NCBI GenBank assembly: GCA_947175605.1
Contig: CAMWNH010000014.1
Span: forward strand, 1-35,592
Length of the DNA: 35,592 bases
From: an uncultured Porphyromonadaceae bacterium
Lineage (GTDB): Bacteria; Bacteroidota; Bacteroidia; Bacteroidales; Muribaculaceae
Reading direction: 5' to 3'
Shown here: positions 1 through 8,048 of the stretch, piece by piece
Numbering within the stretch: the first letter of the stretch is position 1
How the letters are laid out: each line of letters starts with the position of its first letter
Made by a program: the position numbers and the translations under genes
The notes under the pieces: model-generated
Databases searched by the model: none
Told to the model about the DNA's origin: nothing
The model's input: only the letters and a program-made list of their open reading frames with translations

Positions 1-82
1 CTGCTGATGAATCATTAGCTATATTAATTCATAAATTATTTATTGACAGTAAAATATAATACCAATCAGAATCAACTGCAAT

Positions 83-1126
83 ATGAAATACACTCCACTT
101 CAAATAAGCATGCTCATAATTTGCTGCATGTTGTGCTTCACATCGTGCAGTTCTGACTCCGTGTACGAGCCGGAGGCAGGCAGGGGTGTGGAAATGTCGT
201 TTGACGTGGCATCCGAGTCGCGCGCGACAACTACTGCTATTAACGAGTTTTCGGTTTATGGTGACATGAAATCCCAAGCAGGTATTAATGCTCCCATAGT
301 GATTTTCAACAAAACTTCTGTAGTAAATCGCGATGGTGTCTGGTGCTATGACGGTACTCAATATTGGTTTCCGAAGCATGAGCATTCTTTTGTCGCAGTA
401 AGTCCGTCGTCTGCACTCGAACCGGAGGCCTCGCCTCAATATCACGACACGAAACTGACGTTCGATTATTCGATGCCTACATTTTCAGGCAAAGAAATGC
501 AGGAAACTCAAGACAGAAGTAATATTCTTGATATTGTCGCGGCCACACATCGCCGCTTATATAACGAAGGCGATTATGTCAATACGATATTCCTAAGATT
601 CGGTCATTTATTGTCTATGATTAATTTCGCTCCCAAACTTGACGACAAAAGTATAAAGAGCGATGATTATATACAGTTTCACAAAATAGAGATTTCAGGA
701 TTAAAGACAAAGGTCAAGATAACAGTTGCTCCGGCGCCGCGAACTGGTAGTTCGCAGACCGACGACCGCATGATAGAATTTACCGGATACGAAGGTGACG
801 ATAATTTGACCATAACATTCAATGGTACTAAAACAGTACATAATAACGAGCAAATCAAGCTCTTTGCTAATGAGGACGCCCTCTTATTGCTCCCCCAGCT
901 CTTCGAGGATTCATCGGAGGCTATAGTCAGGTTCACATATTCATTTAAGGATGATCCCGAGAATCTGCTCCAGGGATCCTTCTCTCTGATTGGGCAGGAA
1001 TGGAAGCCCGGAACCGCATATATCTATAACTTTACAGTGGACAAGTTGGGACTGAATTTAGGAACGGCTACCATCAAACCATGGGATTCACAGAATATAC
1101 CCGATATTGAATGGAAGATTGAGTAA
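83..1126 (+). CDS. Fimbrillin-family lipoprotein (Mfa-like)
   Basis: A 347-residue lipoprotein whose layout matches Bacteroidales fimbrillins of the Mfa/FimA type, which assemble into surface fimbriae after lipid export and protease trimming. A hydrophobic signal segment (residues 8-21) ends at Cys22, a plausible lipobox cysteine. It is followed by a short linker and an Arg-Ala-Thr stretch near residue 47, typical of the site where the processed fimbrillin begins. The central part has the usual pattern of a short beta strand, a 'dGvWcYdgtqYWfP' type motif (about residues 83-95) and a histidine-rich R-H-L-L-S segment. It lacks the C-terminal WSST module of the next two genes, so it may be a shaft or anchor subunit. 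ATG at 83 is chosen because the signal peptide starts there. The next gene begins 51 nt downstream, suggesting one operon. Its exact role in a fimbria is not determined by sequence. Confidence 0.8.
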   Translation: MKYTPLQISMLIICCMLCFTSCSSDSVYEPEAGRGVEMSFDVASESRATTTAINEFSVYGDMKSQAGINAPIVIFNKTSVVNRDGVWCYDGTQYWFPKHEHSFVAVSPSSALEPEASPQYHDTKLTFDYSMPTFSGKEMQETQDRSNILDIVAATHRRLYNEGDYVNTIFLRFGHLLSMINFAPKLDDKSIKSDDYIQFHKIEISGLKTKVKITVAPAPRTGSSQTDDRMIEFTGYEGDDNLTITFNGTKTVHNNEQIKLFANEDALLLLPQLFEDSSEAIVRFTYSFKDDPENLLQGSFSLIGQEWKPGTAYIYNFTVDKLGLNLGTATIKPWDSQNIPDIEWKIE

Positions 1127-1177
1127 TCACGAACAAATATCTGTCCAGTACAAACGCGCAAATTAAGAGAATCAAAG

Positions 1178-3166
1178 ATGAAGAAATCCAATATAAATAT
1201 ATTGCGGACAATTCCGGCACTGCTGCTTTTTGTCTTATCCGCGTCATGCTCGCAGGATGACATTGAACAGAGCGTGCCATTGCCGCACGGACAATATCCG
1301 CTGGATCTTACAGTTTCTGTCGAAGGAATGAAGAGCCGTGCCGCCGGTAAGGACAATTGGAAGGATGGCGATGAGATTGGAGTGAAGATAGGATCAGATG
1401 ATGAGATAGGACGTTACACCTTGGATAAAGATGGCAATGTCTCAATTGAAGAGTCCGCCCATATTCTTCACTGGAAGACGACCACACCCGCCACTGTGAA
1501 TGCCTGGTATCCGTCTGAACCGCAGACCAATGTTTCGATTGCCGATCAGTCGAAACTTTCAGATTTCTCCTCAATCGACTATCTGGCAGCTACAGCTGAA
1601 AATCAGAGCTACAAAAACACGGTAGGCCTGACTTTCAAGCACCGGATGGCAAAAGTAAGATGTTTGCTCACAACCGCAGATGAAAGACAAGTATCCTACT
1701 ATGATCTCTCCGATGCTACAGTTACCTTCTATGGTTGCACCGTGGCCTCATTTGCCGAGGGTGAGCTCACCGGTGATGCTTTCGGAGAAATTATCCCGGT
1801 TAAAGGCTTCCTCACCCGCGAGGCTCTGCTTGTGCCGGCCGACATGACGGGTAAGGAACTGTTCCGGATCGATTTCAATGTGGGTGGCTATGACAAAAGC
1901 TTCAGCTACATCCCGGATGGCGATTTTGCAAACCTGCAGCCGGGGATATCGTATGATTTCTCCGTAACCTTGAGCCGAGATGAGATGGTTGTCAACGCCA
2001 TCTCTGCCTCTTGGGATGGTAATGAAGAAAATATAAAATCCGAGCCAATTCCCATAAGTCTATATTTCTCTGATGATCTGACTCAAGAAATTTTTGAATC
2101 TTACGCCGACCGTAGCCAGAATATTTATTGGGATGATGGGGAGGAGTGTTATAAAGCAGAAGACAACACCTTCACCATCAGCCTCACGCTTGATGAGGAC
2201 GGAGGAAACTTTATGAAGGGGTTTAAAGTGACAGAAGGCATAGTTTCGGTCAACCGTGTCAGGGTTGAGAACCGGCATGTGTTCACATTCAAGTCGAATA
2301 GCGAGAAAGTGTGTATTGAATATGGCGATTACGTACAGGAGGGAGATTTCATATACTCCAACGGGAAGTGGCGCCCTGACCTATTTAATAACACCGCCGT
2401 CAATGATGACGGCGATGAAGAAGACCCCGAAATAAGAGATGAGGATTTAGAAGATCTCAATAAGAACCCTAACTTCGGCTATGGCTACGATTACAATGGC
2501 GAAGAATGGGAATGTATCGGCGTTGTTTTCAAGGTTGGCCCCGGCAATGGGGATACTGTAGAGAATTATGGCGGACGTCTGGAAACCATCCACGGCTATG
2601 CAGTGGCCCTTCACGACGTTTCGGCCCCTGACGAAATCGGCAACTGGGGTGGTGGTCTTAAAGGTGATGCAAAGGATGCAGAAACGGCGATTGGATTATA
2701 TGATAGTTTTACCGATCTTTACAATGGCTATACGAATACTCAGAAAATGTTGCAAATCGCCGCTGCAAATACGTCACAAATAGATAGAGAAGGTGAGCCT
2801 GCTTATTGGGTATTTTACAAGTTGAATGACTATAATAAGACTGTGAAAGCACCCGAATCCTCCAGCCCATGGTATCTCCCTTCCATCGGACAGCTCAACG
2901 ACCTGTATAAATTCTCCGGGCGACGCGAGCGCCTCTTAATGGCAGGCGGTGAGGAATTCATATTGAGTGACGTGGGGATTTTTCCTTACGAATCGACGAA
3001 ATTTGACACATTCGGCGCAAAATACTGGTCATCGACTCAGCATACAAGGGACCTTGTATGGGTATTCAGATTTCAGGGCGGAAAAGTTGGAAAATCGCTC
3101 AAGCTTGGTGTGTCTTTAGGTTCCCGGAGCAGCCTAAGTCGTGCCCGTGCGGTTTTGACATTCTAA
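1178..3166 (+). CDS. Fimbrillin-family lipoprotein with C-terminal WSST (DUF1566/FISUMP-like) module
   Basis: A 662-residue lipoprotein. The signal segment is residues 8-23 and the probable lipid cysteine is Cys24 (L-S-A-S-C), followed by Gln-Asp-Asp, which suits a surface-export signal. Residues 40-280 resemble a fimbrillin domain: a K-x-R-A-A motif, a 'W K D G D E I G V K I G' strand, a 'nAWYP' segment and an F-K-H-R-M-A-K motif. An acidic linker (about residues 405-425) leads to a C-terminal region with C-I-G-V-V-F, H-G-Y-A-V-A-L, W-Y-L-P-S and Y-W-S-S-T, ending R-A-V-L-T-F. That pattern belongs to the DUF1566/FISUMP type often found on tip or adhesin-like fimbrial proteins of Bacteroidetes. 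The same module ends the next gene, only 12 nt downstream. A tip-like or accessory subunit is the likely role; this is inference from architecture. Confidence 0.78.
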   Translation: MKKSNINILRTIPALLLFVLSASCSQDDIEQSVPLPHGQYPLDLTVSVEGMKSRAAGKDNWKDGDEIGVKIGSDDEIGRYTLDKDGNVSIEESAHILHWKTTTPATVNAWYPSEPQTNVSIADQSKLSDFSSIDYLAATAENQSYKNTVGLTFKHRMAKVRCLLTTADERQVSYYDLSDATVTFYGCTVASFAEGELTGDAFGEIIPVKGFLTREALLVPADMTGKELFRIDFNVGGYDKSFSYIPDGDFANLQPGISYDFSVTLSRDEMVVNAISASWDGNEENIKSEPIPISLYFSDDLTQEIFESYADRSQNIYWDDGEECYKAEDNTFTISLTLDEDGGNFMKGFKVTEGIVSVNRVRVENRHVFTFKSNSEKVCIEYGDYVQEGDFIYSNGKWRPDLFNNTAVNDDGDEEDPEIRDEDLEDLNKNPNFGYGYDYNGEEWECIGVVFKVGPGNGDTVENYGGRLETIHGYAVALHDVSAPDEIGNWGGGLKGDAKDAETAIGLYDSFTDLYNGYTNTQKMLQIAAANTSQIDREGEPAYWVFYKLNDYNKTVKAPESSSPWYLPSIGQLNDLYKFSGRRERLLMAGGEEFILSDVGIFPYESTKFDTFGAKYWSSTQHTRDLVWVFRFQGGKVGKSLKLGVSLGSRSSLSRARAVLTF

Positions 3167-3178
3167 AAGTAATTGAAA

Positions 3179-4993
3179 ATGAATAAACAGATTTTAGCAT
3201 ATATTCTTATTCTTACGAGCATCTTGTATGCATGTCGTGATATTGACGAGCCATTGATTGCGGGCGTCGATGATAGTAACATAATTTCCCTCAACGTCAC
3301 TGTTGCCGACAATGTTAATTCAGGCGACCCGCACTCGCGTGCGATAGATAAAGGTATGTCCACATTTTTTGAGCCTGGCGACTCGGTCGGTCTCATCGTT
3401 CTTGACAGAAACGGCGATTTTATCGTGAATAATGCCAAGTATATTTTATCTGACAACTACAACTGGAAATTCCAGAGAACCAATAACAGGACGCCATTCT
3501 ACGACAGCGAGATGCAGACCTACATCGTCTATTACCCCTACGACAAGTCGGTGACTGGCGCAAATTGCAGGAGCGCTGAAGACCTCTTGGCCTTGGACGC
3601 TTTCAAGCATCAGGAGGACCAAACGTCTAAAGCCGCATATCGCAGCTCCGACGTGATGGCATGGGAGTGGTCCGACGGACCTATTAAGGAAATAAAAGCC
3701 GAACTACGGCATCTGCGCAACTGCGTCTCTCTTGACATAAGCGTCCGGTGGACACTTCTCACCGAGCATCCACGGCATTTCAACAATAATGACAATGTTG
3801 AATATTATGAGTATGAGGAGGAGGAGAACGAGAACGAGGACGAGGACGAGGAAGGCAGAGAGATAATCACCTTTAAGATTCCCAACGAGGCTGCCATTAA
3901 AGATAAGGATGGCAATCTTCTCAAGACCCATCAGGCCGATGACGGCTCCTTACGCTTTATTCTCCCCGATGGATATGAGGGTGAGGTAACTTATTACTAC
4001 AACTATCGTGATTTGATGTTCAAAGGTTCATTCGAAATTCAACCCTCCGAGACCGGCACAAACTATTTCAAATACGAGACTGTAGATATGGAAGTTTACA
4101 CCTTTGACCAGGTGATTGTCGGTGATTATTATTGTAAAAACTCCCGGAATCATGGCTTTGTCCTCCCTTGCGAAGCTACCAAATATTTGGATAATGATAA
4201 CCACCGTTGCATAGGACTGGTGTTCTACACCGGCCAACACGATTACGATAACGGGTCTGACTACAGTCAAACGGGTATAGATGATAGTAGTTGCCATGGT
4301 TATGTCTTGGCACTGACCGATGTACAGAATGACCTTAATAACATGTTTGAGTGGGAACTGAATGATTTCTATCTTCCATATGACGAAGAAAATATACGAG
4401 CATTGATGTATGTCAATAACAGTCCCGATGATTGGGGCGGCTATTACAATACTCTTACGATACTGAATACTTGCAAGGAGAACGAGTGGTACACAAATTT
4501 TTATCCCGCTGTATACGCTGCATACTATTACGGCAATCTTGCAACCGGGACATATATATACACAGACCCCGATACTGAAAAGGAGTTAAGTAAAACTATT
4601 CTCTTCAATAACCGTGATGAGAATACGCCGAGCGGCGGAGAACAGGATGCACAGAATCCCTACGCATGGCAGGAACCTCTGCAGGCTCCTGAGAATACGT
4701 CCGGCTGGTACCTGCCGGGTAACGGCATGCTTATCGAGTTTCGGAAATATAAAGACCTTTTTGAGAAGCGCTATGAAGAGATAAAAGAGAAACTGGCCGA
4801 CAGCATTCCCTATAAAGAACACATAGGTTGGTTAAAATACGACATCTCTTGGCGCGGCGTTCCCTATTACTGGTCTTCCACCGAAAGTAATTTTGAGGGA
4901 CGAGCGTTATCACATGAATACTCCACGCAGAACTATACTTATCCTTCCCACAAATCATACCCATACGCTGTGCGAGCAGTACTGGCCTACTGA
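3179..4993 (+). CDS. Fimbrillin-family lipoprotein with acidic repeat and C-terminal WSST module
   Basis: A 604-residue lipoprotein. ATG at 3179 is preferred over a TTG two codons upstream because it places a compact signal peptide with the good lipobox L-Y-A-C (Cys19). The N-terminal half has fimbrillin features: S-R-A-I-D, F-E-P-G-D-S-V-G-L-I-V, and a 'tYIVYYPYDKS' strand near residue 120. Around residues 210-226 lies a run almost wholly of Glu, Asp and Asn, encoded by hexamer repeats. The C-terminal region repeats the previous gene's module: C-I-G-L-V-F-Y-T-G, H-G-Y-V-L-A-L-T-D-V, G-W-Y-L-P-G and Y-Y-W-S-S-T-E, ending R-A-V-L-A-Y. It is the last gene of the cluster and a long inverted repeat follows. 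A tip or adhesin-like role is plausible; no assembly gene (FimD-like or protease) is visible in the window. Confidence 0.76.
   Translation: MNKQILAYILILTSILYACRDIDEPLIAGVDDSNIISLNVTVADNVNSGDPHSRAIDKGMSTFFEPGDSVGLIVLDRNGDFIVNNAKYILSDNYNWKFQRTNNRTPFYDSEMQTYIVYYPYDKSVTGANCRSAEDLLALDAFKHQEDQTSKAAYRSSDVMAWEWSDGPIKEIKAELRHLRNCVSLDISVRWTLLTEHPRHFNNNDNVEYYEYEEEENENEDEDEEGREIITFKIPNEAAIKDKDGNLLKTHQADDGSLRFILPDGYEGEVTYYYNYRDLMFKGSFEIQPSETGTNYFKYETVDMEVYTFDQVIVGDYYCKNSRNHGFVLPCEATKYLDNDNHRCIGLVFYTGQHDYDNGSDYSQTGIDDSSCHGYVLALTDVQNDLNNMFEWELNDFYLPYDEENIRALMYVNNSPDDWGGYYNTLTILNTCKENEWYTNFYPAVYAAYYYGNLATGTYIYTDPDTEKELSKTILFNNRDENTPSGGEQDAQNPYAWQEPLQAPENTSGWYLPGNGMLIEFRKYKDLFEKRYEEIKEKLADSIPYKEHIGWLKYDISWRGVPYYWSSTESNFEGRALSHEYSTQNYTYPSHKSYPYAVRAVLAY
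3815..3853 (+). repeat. Hexanucleotide-type repeat encoding Glu/Asp/Asn run
   Basis: Inside the third fimbrillin gene, units gaggag, gagaac (twice) and gaggac (twice) follow one another and encode an acidic tract. All units are multiples of three, so expansion or contraction would keep the frame. Confidence 0.6.
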
Positions 4994-5043
4994 TTTGTGT
5001 CGTCTGTCTTTCATATCAGTCACCAATAAAGCAAGATAAGCAT

Positions 5044-5080
5044 TAGAGCCGGTTCGACTATATATGTTGAACCGGCTCTA
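5044..5080. terminator. Long inverted repeat after fimbrillin cluster, possible terminator
   Basis: A perfect 12-bp inverted repeat (tagagccggttc, 5044-5055, and its complement 5069-5080) extends by three more pairs with one wobble to leave a 7-nt loop. It lies 50 nt after the last fimbrillin stop. No clear T-tract follows on either strand, so termination is plausible but not proven; a transcript-end stabilising hairpin is the alternative. Confidence 0.5.
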
Positions 5081-5124
5081 AACACGTGAAGTTGAACGAG
5101 GGCGGGGATTTTTTCGGAGAAAAT

Positions 5125-5155
5125 TTTGAGTTTTCACATTTAATTGTTAATTTTG
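5125..5155 (+). promoter_or_regulatory. Consensus Bacteroidetes promoter for rprX
   Basis: TTTG at 5125-5128 is followed after 19 nt by TAATTTTG at 5148-5155, an exact fit to the TTTG / TAnnTTTG consensus. Transcription would start near 5162, leaving a leader of about 118 nt before rprX. A small 5-bp hairpin (5263-5277) sits just before the ATG. Confidence 0.75.
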
Positions 5156-5280
5156 GGCCGAAATGTTAAAACAAGAACGATTTCGTCTCGATGCCAAAAA
5201 CAAAGCTCGGATGGAATTGTTAACATATAAAGGTTAATTTTAAAATTACGTCCCGGAGAACATTTGCCTCCCGCAAAGAT

Positions 5281-6816
5281 ATGAAGAAACAGACAATCTG
5301 GATTTTAGCCATACTGATGGCTATTACCTTCATTGGACTGCTGTGCATACAGATATTCTACATGCGCAACATCGTGGGACTGCGCCACGAGCAGTTCTCG
5401 CAGGGTGTCCGTCAGGCCCTCGTAGCTACCAGCGCCCATCTCGAGCAGGACGAAACGCGCCACTATCTCGAGGACGATGTGCGCCAGATTGAATCTTCGT
5501 CGATCATCGCCCAGTATATGGGAGATGCCGTGCCACGTGTGGGAGGAATCAAATACTCGTTCACGACATCCACGGGCATCGAGGCCGATCTGACCATCAA
5601 GGGTGACGCCAATGCCATCTCGAAGATTCAAAGCTCTGAAGAACGCGGACCTCAGGCGCACTACCGCACGCTGCAGGACGCCTACCGCAACAAGTATCTG
5701 TATCAGCAGGGAATCCTTGATGATGTGATTCTCAACATTATTTCCAAAGCATCGACTCGGCCCATTACGGAGCGTGCGGATTCGAGTGTTGTCAACAGAT
5801 ACCTGCGCCAGGAACTGGATACGCTGGGACTGAAAATGCCCTTCGAGTATGCGCTTGTGAATCATTCTGGTCTGATCCTGTATAAGAGCGACGGCTATGT
5901 GCCGGGGCAGAGCGATGGCGACGCCATGTTCGCCCAGGTGCTTTTCCCCAATGATGCCACAGGCATTCGCAATTACCTGAAAGTGTACTTTCCCACGAAG
6001 AAGGACTATATTTTCAAGAGCATCTCCTTTATGGTTCCGGCCTTCGCCTTCACGCTCATTCTGTTGATAATCTTCGTCTACACCATCATTGTTGCTTTCC
6101 GCCAGAAAAAGCTTACGGAGATGAAGAACGATTTCATCAACAACATGACACATGAGTTCAAGACCCCGATATCCTCGATATCGCTTGCGGCGCAGATGCT
6201 CAATGACCCGGCCGTGCGCAAGTCGCCGGAGATGATGCAGAAGGTGTCGTCGGTGATTACGGACGAGACCAAACGCCTGCGTTTTCAGGTGGAGAAGGTG
6301 CTCCAGATGTCGATGTTCGAGCGACAGAAGGCCACGCTGCGCATGGAAGAGACGGACGCCAACGTGCTTATATATAATGTCGTGAACACTTTCAAACTGA
6401 AGGTAGAACAATATGGCGGCACGCTTACGGCTGACCTCGATGCGATGGACGCCATCGTGAACGTGGACCAGATGCACTTCACGAACGTGATCTTCAATCT
6501 GCTGGACAATGCCGTGAAATATCGTTCGGAGGAACGTCCGCTGAACCTGCGCGTGACAACCGGCGATCAGGGCGACACTAACCTGCGTATCGTCATCGAA
6601 GACAACGGCATAGGTATCCGCAAGGACGATCTGAAGAAAATCTTCGAAAAATTCTACCGCGTATCCACGGGCAACCGCCATGACGTGAAGGGCTTCGGCC
6701 TGGGTCTGGCCTACGTGCACAAGCTTGTCAACGACATGGGCGGCAACATCAGCGTGGAGAGCGAATTCAACTCAGGAACAAAATTCATAATAACACTACC
6801 ACTTTCTAAAAACTGA
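5281..6816 (+). CDS. rprX: Sensor histidine kinase RprX
   Basis: A 511-residue membrane histidine kinase, recognised as the RprX type of Bacteroides two-component systems. TM1 spans about residues 7-27, then a periplasmic sensor region of some 220 residues, then TM2 at about 248-272. The dimerisation/phosphoacceptor box is N-D-F-I-N-N-M-T-H-E-F-K-T-P with the phosphorylated His at 291. The ATPase domain shows the N box (N-L-L-D-N-A-V-K-Y), the G1 box (E-D-N-G-I-G-I) and the G2 box (G-F-G-L-G-L), so the kinase appears intact. The partner regulator starts 5 nt after the stop. The sensed signal is not known from sequence. The gene follows a consensus promoter and a leader of about 118 nt. Confidence 0.9.
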   Translation: MKKQTIWILAILMAITFIGLLCIQIFYMRNIVGLRHEQFSQGVRQALVATSAHLEQDETRHYLEDDVRQIESSSIIAQYMGDAVPRVGGIKYSFTTSTGIEADLTIKGDANAISKIQSSEERGPQAHYRTLQDAYRNKYLYQQGILDDVILNIISKASTRPITERADSSVVNRYLRQELDTLGLKMPFEYALVNHSGLILYKSDGYVPGQSDGDAMFAQVLFPNDATGIRNYLKVYFPTKKDYIFKSISFMVPAFAFTLILLIIFVYTIIVAFRQKKLTEMKNDFINNMTHEFKTPISSISLAAQMLNDPAVRKSPEMMQKVSSVITDETKRLRFQVEKVLQMSMFERQKATLRMEETDANVLIYNVVNTFKLKVEQYGGTLTADLDAMDAIVNVDQMHFTNVIFNLLDNAVKYRSEERPLNLRVTTGDQGDTNLRIVIEDNGIGIRKDDLKKIFEKFYRVSTGNRHDVKGFGLGLAYVHKLVNDMGGNISVESEFNSGTKFIITLPLSKN

Positions 6817-6821
6817 CAATT

Positions 6822-7529
6822 ATGGAAGACCGCATGAGAATCCTCCTTTGCGAAGACGACGAAAACCTCGGTATGCTTCTTCGCGAATATCTTCAGGCCA
6901 AAGGCTACAACGCCGACCTGTATGTGGACGGCGAGGCCGGCTACAAGGCATTCCTCAAAGGCAAGTATGACATCTGCGTTCTGGATGTGATGATGCCCAA
7001 GAAGGACGGCTTCACCCTCGCACAGGAAATCCGTACCGTCAACTCCGAAGTGCCCATAATCTTCCTTACGGCAAAGTCGCTCAAGGACGATATTCTCGAG
7101 GGCTTCAAGCTTGGCGCCGACGACTATATCACCAAGCCCTTCTCGATGGAAGAGCTCGTGCTTCGCATCGAGGCTATCCTTCGCCGCGTGAAAGGCAAGA
7201 AGGGTAAGGAAGTCACGATGTACAAGATAGGCAAGTTCACCTTCGACACCCAGAAGCAGGTGCTGATGATAGGCGACAAGACTACCAAACTCACCACCAA
7301 GGAGTCCGAGCTTCTGAGCCTGCTGTGTGCCCACGTCAATGAAATCCTTGAACGTAACTACGCTTTGAAAACCATCTGGATCGACGACAACTACTTCAAC
7401 GCCCGTTCGATGGACGTGTACATCACCAAGCTGCGCAAGCACCTGAAGGCCGATCCTTCCATTGAGATCATCAACATCCACGGCAAGGGCTACAAGCTCA
7501 TCGCTCCGGAACCTGAAAACGAAAAGTAA
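6822..7529 (+). CDS. rprY: OmpR-family response regulator RprY
   Basis: A 235-residue response regulator. The receiver domain (residues 6-120) has the acidic pocket E11-D12-D13, the phosphoacceptor D55 in V-L-D-V-M-M-P, the conserved Thr in F-L-T-A-K and the Lys in I-T-K-P-F. A winged-helix DNA-binding domain of the OmpR/PhoB class occupies about 130-230, with the L-T-x-K-E-S-E-L-L motif and the recognition region R-S-M-D-V-Y-I-T-K-L-R-K-H-L. It is cotranscribed with the kinase upstream and would be its phosphorylation target. The start at 6822 is used; an internal Met at residue 5 is an alternative. Target genes cannot be read from the window. Confidence 0.92.
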   Translation: MEDRMRILLCEDDENLGMLLREYLQAKGYNADLYVDGEAGYKAFLKGKYDICVLDVMMPKKDGFTLAQEIRTVNSEVPIIFLTAKSLKDDILEGFKLGADDYITKPFSMEELVLRIEAILRRVKGKKGKEVTMYKIGKFTFDTQKQVLMIGDKTTKLTTKESELLSLLCAHVNEILERNYALKTIWIDDNYFNARSMDVYITKLRKHLKADPSIEIINIHGKGYKLIAPEPENEK

Positions 7530-7553
7530 ACTCGAGCCCGTCCTGCTGCCGAT

Positions 7554-7952
7554 ATGGCTAAAGAAGAATACAAGGAAAAGAACCGTCAGTGGCTGGCCGA
7601 CAAGGCTGCCGAGCCGGGCGTGAAAGCGCTCGACAAAGGAATACTGTATAAAGTCGTGAAGAGCGGACGTCCTGACGGGCCGCGCCCCAACCGCGGAAGC
7701 GTGGTCACGGCACACTATACGGGCAAGACCATAAACGGCAAGACATTCGACTCCAGCCGCGGAGGCACCGCGCCGGCCTTCCGGCTTCGCGACCTCATTC
7801 CGGGCTGGATCATCGCCCTGCAGCAGATGCATCCGGGCGACCGATGGGAAATCTACATTCCGGCCGAACAAGGCTACGGCCGTTTCAGCCAGCCGGGTAT
7901 TCCAGGAGGCTCTACCCTCATCTTCGATATAGAACTTTTAGGAGTGAGCTAA
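7554..7952 (+). CDS. FKBP-type peptidyl-prolyl cis-trans isomerase
   Basis: A 132-residue protein with a short charged N-terminal helix (residues 1-30) followed by one FKBP domain. Diagnostic segments are V-V-T-A-H-Y-T-G-K, F-D-S-S, I-P-G-W-I-I-A-L-Q-Q-M-H-P-G-D-R-W, and Y-I-P-A-E-Q-G-Y-G, which contain the aromatic pocket residues of active FKBPs. No signal peptide is visible, so it is probably cytoplasmic, unlike the larger periplasmic FkpA/Mip types. It starts 24 nt after rprY and is closed by a strong terminator, so it belongs to the rprXY transcript unless a hidden promoter exists. It would catalyse proline isomerisation during protein folding; a specific client is not evident. Confidence 0.88.
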   Translation: MAKEEYKEKNRQWLADKAAEPGVKALDKGILYKVVKSGRPDGPRPNRGSVVTAHYTGKTINGKTFDSSRGGTAPAFRLRDLIPGWIIALQQMHPGDRWEIYIPAEQGYGRFSQPGIPGGSTLIFDIELLGVS

Positions 7953-7980
7953 AAGGCCGGTGTACGGAATCGGACACAAG

Positions 7981-8035
7981 TCCCCTGTGTAAGTTGCTGT
8001 AAATCAATAGCACTTGACACAGGGGAATTTTTTTT
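7981..8035 (+). terminator. Rho-independent terminator after rprXY-FKBP operon
   Basis: A perfect 10-bp stem (tcccctgtgt 7981-7990; acacagggga 8017-8026) with a 26-nt loop is followed by eight T residues (8028-8035). Confidence 0.82.
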
Positions 8036-8044
8036 ATTACTTTG
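8013..8044 (+). promoter_or_regulatory. Promoter of efflux locus A, embedded in the preceding terminator
   Basis: CTTG at 8013-8016 and TTACTTTG at 8037-8044 are 20 nt apart and resemble the -33/-7 pair. The -33 element lies in the terminator hairpin and the -7 box directly follows its T-tract. Only 4 nt separate TTTG from the ATG at 8049, so the transcript is probably leaderless. Confidence 0.6.
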
Positions 8045-8048
8045 CGGC

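Noticed and set aside
43-60. TTGACA and TATAAT close together upstream of the first fimbrillin gene
   Set aside because: The two hexamers are only 6 bp apart, not about 17, and this phylum uses a different promoter consensus.
5305-6720. Long antisense frame of about 470 codons opposite rprX
   Set aside because: It lies wholly opposite a well recognised histidine kinase; His/Leu/Val-rich composition is what the codon bias of the sense gene creates.
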